Shown piece by piece: positions 56,990 to 64,000 of a DNA stretch of 64,000 bases. The notes below the pieces were generated by a model. The model saw only the letters and a list, made by a program, of their open reading frames with translations, was not told the origin of the DNA and did not search any database. The DNA comes from Armillaria gallica (lineage: Eukaryota > Basidiomycota > Agaricomycetes > Agaricales > Physalacriaceae), in assembly GCA_037576215.1 (NCBI GenBank), contig JBANDB010000005.1:5890001-5954000 (forward strand). The letters are read 5' to 3'. How positions within the stretch are numbered: the stretch's first letter is position 1; every line of letters begins with the position of its first letter. The position numbers were made by a program, and so were the translations under genes.

Positions 56990-57240
56990 ACTGCGAGTTT
57001 AAACGTTTAAGGGCGAGAGAGGAGGTCAGAAACAAGGAGAAGATAAATTACGACGAACTCACCACGCTCGACTGTATGTGACAGTGGTCTTCGACGAGCA
57101 CCGAATACTGGACTACTGACCATGCATTACCTCGAGAAAACACAGTCAAAATAGGCGGCGTACCTTGGGAAAAGAGACTTGGACTGCACAAGGAAGCCGT
57201 GATGGTACGATGTCCAGGAGACGACATTATTAAAAGAAGG
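56990..57240. repeat. Repeat block R, copy 4 (partial)
   Basis: Matches 22,190-22,400 and 56,050-56,230 (AAACAAGGAGAAG, GAAAACACAGTCAAAATAGG, GTACCTTGGGAAAAGAGACT). Confidence 0.55.
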
Positions 57241-57343
57241 GCGAGTTTATGCGGTTCATTCGTTTTATTCTCTTACCTCCCGTCTCTTGCCTTGTTCATA
57301 CTAGGACGCTTGGTGAGTGTTCGCGTCTTGCGACCCTTGCGAG

Positions 57344-58625
57344 ATGACCGAAATGGTTTGTTTGGCTCGCCAGACCGCCCAAGCACGTGCGGTGTGCAAC
57401 TTCGATGCAGACGCCTCTTGGGAGTGGTCGCAGATGCACATCCTTTACCAGAATCGTAAAGAATTGGCACATCGGCAGATGTTTGGCCCTTTCGAATCGG
57501 AATCTCCGCCCTTATTAGCCCCAAAGGTCAGGCGCGTATTGCTAGTAAAGTCTCGGATTCTAAATAGCACCCTCGCAGCCGCCATCCATAATTGACCCAT
57601 CTCGGTTTTGGGCGGTCGTCATTGGCATTGACGATTACGCATCTTATCCCCTCCGAGGTAGCGTGTCTGATGCTATAGAAATTGCCGATTATTTGTTGGA
57701 AGACCTCGGCATCCCAAAGGATCACGTCCAGCTACTTCTAAGTTACGGCCCCGGGCTGACACTTGCGCATGCCGATGCTTGCATCGCACCTACACGCGAT
57801 AACATCGTCAACACACTACTCGAACTCTCTACCGACCCCCGGATAGAAGTAGGCGATAATATCGTCATATACTTCTCCGGACACGGTTCGGTATACCCCT
57901 GTTCGCAGTATCTGCCTTATAGTGGCACTCATGCAGGTGTAGGGTCCATCGAAGTTCTGGGCCCCGTCGACCGCGACCTCCGTGGACATGATGGAAAATG
58001 TGTTCCTGATATCAGTGACCGAGAAATCAACACTATTCTCTCAGAAATATCTCGTACCAAGGGGCATCACATCACTTTCATTCTAGACTGCTGCCACGCG
58101 TCAAGTCTCACCAGAGCGATGCAAGGTGAAGGGACTGTGCGCGCTATCAAGCCTATGCTAGGGAGAAGCACCCTTGCAGATATGTTGGAGGCTGCAGATA
58201 AAAGACTGAGAGATCTTCCTGGATACCGATCCGTCTTGGCGGAAGATTGGTTTCCCAATATGGATTCGCATGTAATTCTGGCAGCGTGTAAGGAATATGA
58301 GTATGTGAGGGAGGTAAGATGCGAGGACGGCTACCATGGAATTTTTACTCAGGGGCTCACTAAAGCTCTAAAGTCAGCTACCCATAAAACGACTTACCTT
58401 GGCCTCCTTGAGGCTCTGCCTTCGACTGTACATCAGACTCCAGTTATTGCTGGGAAACACAGAAACGCAAAACTTTGGTATCAGGTATGACAACGCCTGT
58501 CATCACGCGTCTATTAATTGAAGCGTATTATAAACCAGGACTCGGTTTCCGGGGACAAGATGAAAACCAGAATAGACATTACTTCCTCTAATGGTGGCAG
58601 TACATTAGGGGTCAGAGCGGGATAG
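57344..58625 (+). CDS. Caspase-domain (metacaspase-like) protease, three exons, 391 aa
   Basis: Exons 57344-57526, 57579-58484 and 58539-58625 join in phase 0 with introns of 52 and 54 nt. The product is 391 residues. The caspase p20-like core starts at FWAVVIGIDDY (residue 71), with the catalytic His163 in VIYFSGHGS and Cys233 in FILDCCHASS. Acidic residues lie next to both. A p10-like region follows (SHVILAACKEYEYVRE, GYHGIFTQGLTKAL). The second exon has a stop just upstream in frame, so it must be spliced, and the first ATG of the upstream exon gives a phase-0 join. Part of exon 1 resembles 22,750-22,790, a duplicated segment. By family knowledge fungal caspase-domain proteins act in regulated cell death, often with NLRs. 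It looks intact and lacks the long C-terminal module of larger relatives. Confidence 0.85.
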
Positions 58626-58779
58626 TCTGTCGTCCCAGTCTCAAGGCGGCACCGGAATGTCGGTCCGGCACACTGGGCAGGTAATTGTACTATGAATGAA
58701 ATGAAATGTACGCGTAATACTTTATACGCCTGGGGTCTTTGCGCTTCCTCATAAAACCATAAGGGTGAAATTGAGTGAG

Positions 58780-59170
58780 TTTCATCCGTTTTGTCTTAGC
58801 CAGCGCTAACCTCGGCAACTCGTTCGTCTTGCTGGTCCGTGTGTCATGTTGTTTTTGGCCCATGTTCGCCGATAATAACGAGAACGACGACTGTAGCCAT
58901 TACTACTCCAAGAACTTGTTGAGCTCGGGTAGCAGCAGGAATGGCAATGGCGCTAAGTAATTTGAACCCGCTTCTGCCTGGTCGTTTGGTAAACCCCATG
59001 GAAAGTTCACCTCGCATGGCTTAGGTCGATTCTTCCTCGATTTTGGCGAGCCCTTTGATATGATGTGAGGCGGGCTAGAGTAGAGCGAGCATGCAGCTAG
59101 TGACTGAACTGTTAGCGTCGAGCGAAATTGAAAAAAAGAAAGAAAGAGCAGTAGCTTACTGTAGAGGAGC
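58780..59170. repeat. Repeat block R, copy 5 (partial)
   Basis: Matches 21,490-21,690: AGCAGCA.GAATGG.AA.GGCGC.AAG, then TTCCTCGATTTT.GG.GAGCC, TTTGATAT, and GACTGA.CTGTT. Confidence 0.55.
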
Positions 59171-59199
59171 GGTTTGCTTTGCGAGAGCACGGGAGACCC

Positions 59200-60030
59200 A
59201 CCAATGTCATACAAAGAATGCATGGATGTAACGGGCTGTACGGCACGGGAAAGCCTCATTTTGAATAGAGTGCTGAGGGTGGACAGCAGGGCGCGTCACC
59301 CTATTCGCGTACCCGTGGTTCTTCGTGCGTTTATCACTGGCGCCAAATATCGTGGACGGAATTTTGCAGACAGTAACTGGCAGGGAAGCCGTACTGATGG
59401 ATGATGCAATATAGCTAAATTCATTGAATTGTGAGAGAGCAAAAGATGCTGTCTTTGTGTTTGGGAGGGCATGATATGTCCGTTGAGCGCATACTTCAAT
59501 CAAGAGTGAGATCGGGCTAAGTAGATTAACAGAAGGCACCTACCATCTCCGCGTGCAAACCTCCCTTAAGTCCCTGCCCTCGACGTGCCATCGGCGGCCA
59601 AGACTTGGTACTTCATGCGAAGGAGAGAATCATATGGGTTAAATTGAGCTACAGAGACGTGAGTACCAGTGAATACAAGTATTAGTAATTGGTGGGACTT
59701 GCTATTCCCACCACATCCTACCTGCCGCTTCATCTGACGGTGCGCTGTTTTCATGGAGGGGATGCCACAGCTCCTGTTTCCTCAGCCTCCTCCCGTAGCC
59801 TCCGCAATGCTCTTCCCATCATCGTCGAGCGCGGCGAACAGATCCTTCTCACCACGAAGCGGACGCGGTGCTCGTCGGATGACGACACATCGTCTTTTAC
59901 CAGAGGAAGGACGTGGTTAAGATGGCTATGGCCTATAGTCTACGCCTCCTCATCGTCCGTAGGGATTCACTCGCCGGAGGGGGGGATTCGAAAAGATGGA
60001 GCCTGTGTCAAGTACTTGAGCGCTTGAGCT
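59200..60030 (-). pseudogene. Repeat block S, minus-strand copy
   Basis: Inverted relative of 22,950-23,600. Conserved segments are LFAALDDDGKS, SMKTAHRQ, KYQVLAADGTSRAGT and KIPSTIFG, with a matching intron (gtaggatgtgg ... ctctgtag). One frame ends shortly after SRAGT, whereas the other copy continues. No known domain. Both copies carry shifts, so neither is clearly functional. Confidence 0.5.
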
Positions 60031-60402
60031 TGAGCTTTCAATGAATCGAAAAGTCTGGCGAAAAATAAGGTTAATTATCCTCTAAGAACACTGTCGACTT
60101 TACTCACAGGATGCTTTCAAGATTTCAAGCTCAAGTTGAAATCACCCGCGGCAAGTCTGGGCCAATGACGTACAAAGTCACGTGACTATGCCTTAAAACG
60201 TTTATTTTCGGGACACTTTGAACCACCATGATAGCTTAAATATCCACTTCGCAGTTATCAATTCTCTAGATACAAGCACACAACAAAACTGAGTGTTATC
60301 CCAAGTGTTCGGAGTCAATCAATTCTCTAAAAAAGCTTTTACAAACGTACAATAAAGAAATAGCACATAAATTATCCGAATACGAAAGCTAACAATAAAA
60401 TC
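60031..60402. other. AT-rich intergenic sequence
   Basis: No gene, repeat or RNA is visible. Confidence 0.45.
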
Positions 60403-61740
60403 CTAGCACCCCCACCCGCCCATCATCGCTCTCGGAGCCCGCGGCGCGCTAGGGATGGTCATCGCCCGCGGGGCCCTCGGAACGGGTATCGGTATCGGTA
60501 TAGACGTCATCCTCAACGACGGCTCCTCCTCCTCACGTTTGATCACCCCCACTTTCGTCTTCTCTCGCTCCTTCTTCCAATCATCCAGCGTCATCTTGCG
60601 ACGCTTTTGTGGCGAGTTTAGGTTTCTTTCTGGGAGTGATTTTGATATGCGCGGCGGCAACGGTGGAGAATGTGAATGCGAATGCGAGAATAATTGAGAC
60701 TTGATGGTGGGAGAAGCCGGGGAAGGGAAGGAAGCAGGAGGGTTGTATGATGGCGGCGTTTTGGGCGATACAAGGAACAGGCCGGGGATATCAGGTGGGG
60801 GGTCCTCATCACTGGTGACGGCGATTTAATACGCGTCGGCGGCTCTGTATCTGGTTCCTTCCTCTTCTTTCCTGGACTCATGACAGACGGTGCAACTACC
60901 GGGATATTAGGCGTTGGCAGTGGCAAATCGACTAGCATCCCATCGGGGGTATCCAAAGGTGGGGTGTCCGGTGTGGAATCGGGTGATTCTTTCGCTCGCG
61001 GCCTTCGTTTCGGCAGTGAGGGTGGTCGGGGAACGTCTACAACAGTAGAGCGGTCATTGTCGACTCTTGGCGGCGGCGGAATCTCGTTGATAGGTGGCGT
61101 TGACGACTTCTTTGGTTTTCGTCTAGGCAAAGGAGGCCGCAGAGGTGCGTCAGACATGGGTACATCCAGTGAGCTGGCTGCCGTCGACGGAGAATCAACA
61201 GTCATGACATCGAACGACTCTCTGCTCATTGCGTCCGATGTTGAACAAGATAATTTTTGCCTTCGCCTTGAGAGCGCCGGCGGCACTGGCGAAGTCAGTG
61301 CATCGTGAGTCAACGGTGATATTGTCGGATCCTCCGTCCTCAGAATCGGAGACGTTAATGACAGTTTCGCGAATGCGTCTGTTGGGCTTAACGGTGATAG
61401 CGATGTCGGCATCCATGCTTGACCTTTCCTCATCTTTGGCGGTACTACGCCTGCTTGTTCCGTCGTGTTCTTCGCCGGCACGACCTCCTTCTTCACTTCC
61501 TTTCTCTTCTGCTTTCCTTTCCTTGGTACGATCTCGACGTCACCCCGCTACCTGACCCTGATCTTGAATCCTCTCAGCTTCCCGACCAGCAGACCTAGAT
61601 GGCCAGCCTTCCAATCGCCTCCGCGCATCGCCTCGAGTGCACAGCCCGTCCTGCCGTCGCATGCACATGTCATGAATGCTCCCTCCAAGGCGTCGACAGC
61701 TTCGAGCCTCCCTTCTTCGCCACCATGAATGGGATGGGTG
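60403..61740 (-). pseudogene. Ser/Pro/Lys-rich protein with a one-base frameshift
   Basis: The main minus-strand frame is 61496-60618 (292 codons) and is rich in Ser, Pro and basic clusters (RPPLPRRKPKKSSTPP, SPGKKRKEPD). Upstream, an MVAKKGGSKLSTPWREHS start near 61,730 suggests a first exon. Near 60,820 the meaningful frame switches by one base: the alternative frame reads DEDPPPDIPGLFL, then RNLNSPQKRRKMTLDDWKKE and KREEEEPSLRM, ending at 60403. Both halves have the same compositional style, so a single-base indel in an originally continuous gene is likely. A short stretch (61,250-61,350) is shared with block R copies near 26.5, 25.6 and 21.1 kb. Probably a nuclear, disordered protein of unknown role. 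Confidence 0.45.
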
Positions 61741-63050
61741 TCATCCCATTCCTATCCTAGCACTACGTCATCTTCAACGCTTAGCTCTTGAATATAATAT
61801 ACCCTATCCACCATCCTAGTCTGCGTCTATTTGGGCATTCCTGAGCGAGTTACTGAGCAGCCTTGCCTTCAAGTCGACAAGAGCCGCACCAATGTCGTCA
61901 GAGTTGTCTGTGAAGGAATGAGATGGAAAAATACACTTGGCCCGAGGATATGCGTCCCCGTTTAGAAGAAGTACGACGTACGACCAGGCAATTGCAACCA
62001 CAGAGAGATAAGGAATAAATATCGCTGGACCGACGTGTGTAACGTGTATGTCGGTGGAAGGACGGAATCAGGCGGAGAAGGCAAATGCAAGCGATATGTA
62101 AGGTGAGGGTCCGGTACCGCTGGGAAGCTGGAATGCAGTCGGAGGATATCTTGCCCGATACAAACGTAGGTCTGTCGTTCTTCTTCTTCTACCTCGTTGC
62201 CTCCTCCCACCTTCCCTGTTGCATACCCATCAATACCAATCTTCGGACTGGTTGACTCTAGCATATATCCCAAAACATGCTTTATGGCACCATGTAAGCA
62301 AGACGGACCAATTCAGAATAGAGTTTGCAGAAGAAAGGTAACTGAAAGACTTGTGAGCGCAAGCCCGAAGGAAAATGTGGGTGCTGCTCACCTTAAGCAA
62401 TCCTCGCAACCAATGCTGAACCGAACTCGTCATCGTGCGGCAGCTCACATATGCGCCGGAGTGTTGGGTCGTCGAGAGGGAAGGTTTGCTTGGTCATCAT
62501 CGAGGCGGGGAGAAGAGGAAACACATAGTGAAGGGTTATGGGACGTAATTAGGGTGTTATTGCCCTGCCCGCTGCTACCCGTGTTTGACGCGCTCCTTGA
62601 GTGGTTATGGTCGTCCACCACGCTGAGCTCGCATACATAGACGTCATCTCGTCATCGGCGAATATGGGTGAAAGAAGGAAAACAACAAGGACGCGCGGAC
62701 CAGCGAGCGTCTGCCGAGTATGACTCCGCTCGTCCCTACAAAGCTCGACTTCCCTCCATAGTACGAAGAAATCGACTCCAGGCCTAAATCTGCTCGCCTC
62801 TACCATTTTGTCCAAGCTGGCTTAACATCGTCTACCTCCCGTCCTCCGTACCTCGGCCCTTCCTGCTCCCTCCACAGCCACAGACTTGCCTCTCCCCAAG
62901 ACCTCTCCTCCACTCCGCCTTCTCCGCACAAGACCACTCCCTCTCCGTATGATTCAGCATACGTCCTCCCCGCACATCTCCCCCCGCACGAACACTGTCC
63001 TCCGCACACACTCCCGTTCTCCTCTCCCGCGCGCACATCAGCCGCCATCC
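61741..63050. other. No supported gene
   Basis: Frames on both strands are short and compositionally biased (for example the Cys/Gly-rich minus frame 62800-63059 opposite a Ser/Pro-rich plus frame). No motif is recognised. Minus 62549-62815 might be an exon (FVLWREVELCRDERSHTRQ), but nothing connects it. Confidence 0.3.
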
Positions 63051-63099
63051 AGATTTCACACCCCCATGTCCGTGTCCGTCATCGCAGGTGATGACAGTG

Positions 63100-63800
63100 C
63101 ATACGGCCGTGAATTGAACGAGTCTTCAAGTACCGGCAAGCTGTCAGGAAATAGTCAGAAACCGGAAAGGTCGGGTATCATCATCGACATACCTGTTGTT
63201 TCCCGTGCCTGAAATCATCGAGAGCCGGCTCCGTTTCGACCAGTCGTTAGTTTGAGGTAACGGCGGGCTATAGGTACACAGTTAGCAACTAGTCGTATGG
63301 CCGTGCCAAGCAATCAACATACCTGCTATTGCCGATGCTAGAAATCCCTCAGCCTCAGCCCTCGGCCTCATGCGTACAGTTGTTGCGTGCGATCGGTGTA
63401 AGCACCGTACCTATCCAAGCCATGACCGGGGAGTGTACCACTCCATCGCACATCGTGGATCGATGATGGCGCATACGATTCCATCGTCCGTCGTCTTCGT
63501 TGGGCTTGGCAATACGGTAGCTGGTGTAAGAAGTGAGCACGCAGGATGGATATGTCAGGTAAATTACATACCTGCAATATCCGGTGTGCGACCCGGTCGT
63601 CATCTTTGTTGCACCCGAGAATATGAGTGGGGGATCTGGAACTGAAACTAAACAGTTAGAGGGCAGAAAGATCGTGTATAACAATCTACATACCTGTCTT
63701 GAGACCATCAGGCTTGGGTGTTGTAAGCGCTGTGTTCGTCGTCTTCTAGCTCGCTCTAAAAGTATCGATTTGTTAGCGAGGTCAAAGCAAACCGCGTGAA
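63100..63800 (-). CDS. Partial small-exon gene, Thr/Pro-rich, unknown
   Basis: Five CAG|GTATG or CAG|GTGTG donors occur on the minus strand at about 63,810, 63,693, 63,573, 63,322 and 63,197, each followed 45-60 bases on by an AG acceptor. A coherent join uses an exon after gagctag at about 63,744 (KTTNTALTTPKPDGLKT), an exon ending GSHTGYC (63,574) and an exon starting YRIAKPNEDDGRW (about 63,525), giving about 100 codons to a stop at 63,355. Regular spacing of very short exons suggests a real spliced gene reaching beyond the right edge. The function is unknown and both ends are unresolved. Confidence 0.35.
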
Positions 63801-64000
63801 GCGTACACACCTGTCCGTACCAAGCCTACTACCCACCAAACGACGTTCCCTCGGACGTTGATCGAACCAAGTCGATTGGTAACCAAACACCCTGTTGGCT
63901 TACCCGCACGGATTGAGGAGAAAGACTGCATGGAAAAAGGTTAGAAAATATAACGGTCAAGTAAACAGTACTACCCTAACCTTTTAGAGTGAATACCGCG

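Overview
This window reads as genomic DNA of a filamentous basidiomycete, most likely a mushroom-forming agaricomycete. Genes are split by many 45-60 nt GT-AG introns, and several encode protein types I know from agaricomycete genomes: a NACHT NLR with a C2-like head, a stand-alone caspase-domain protein, aminoglycoside-phosphotransferase-like kinases and JmjC-like oxygenases. There are also degenerate Ty3/Gypsy and non-autonomous DNA transposons. I see no bacterial-style gene organisation, rRNA, canonical tRNA gene or CRISPR.

Layout. 1-5.7 kb holds spliced-looking but unrecognised, probably decayed sequence. 5.74-7.68 kb is a five-exon gene resembling an expanded agaricomycete family (DUF6698, from memory). 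8.1-19.2 kb is a broken minus-strand Ty3/Gypsy chromovirus (gag, protease, RT, integrase, chromodomain, one LTR). Its gag is interrupted by a ~1.76 kb insertion that carries a tandem array of tRNA T-arm-like units. 19.3-20.2 kb is a hAT-type MITE with a perfect 8-bp target duplication. 20.5-27 kb is a mosaic of gene-fragment repeats. 27.1-30.5 kb is a NACHT NLR. 31.9-33.1 kb holds two more non-autonomous DNA transposons. 33.5-55.2 kb is a single ~21.7 kb element with imperfect terminal inverted repeats and about eleven genes. 55.3-64 kb returns to the repeat mosaic and includes an apparently complete caspase-domain gene.

The main result is the 21.7 kb element. Its right-end gene encodes a DD34E integrase-like transposase with an N-terminal helix-turn-helix. 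The cargo includes a HECT-like ubiquitin ligase, a RING protein, a Ulp1/SUMO-type cysteine protease, a JmjC-like oxygenase, an aminoglycoside-phosphotransferase-like kinase and five proteins I cannot name. Several intergenic spaces share a GTGATGTGACTGACC-type motif. The flanks are two halves of one copy of a locally repeated sequence, and a related copy near 26.1 kb shows what the site looked like before insertion. Five genes in the window, three of them in this element, carry TGA where an Arg CGA codon could have stood, which suggests C-to-T decay; the transposase copy here is probably inactive.

The NLR (left) and caspase-domain gene (right) now flank the element. The NLR ends in a module that I associate with caspase-domain proteins of mushrooms, so a functional link between the two is plausible but unproven.
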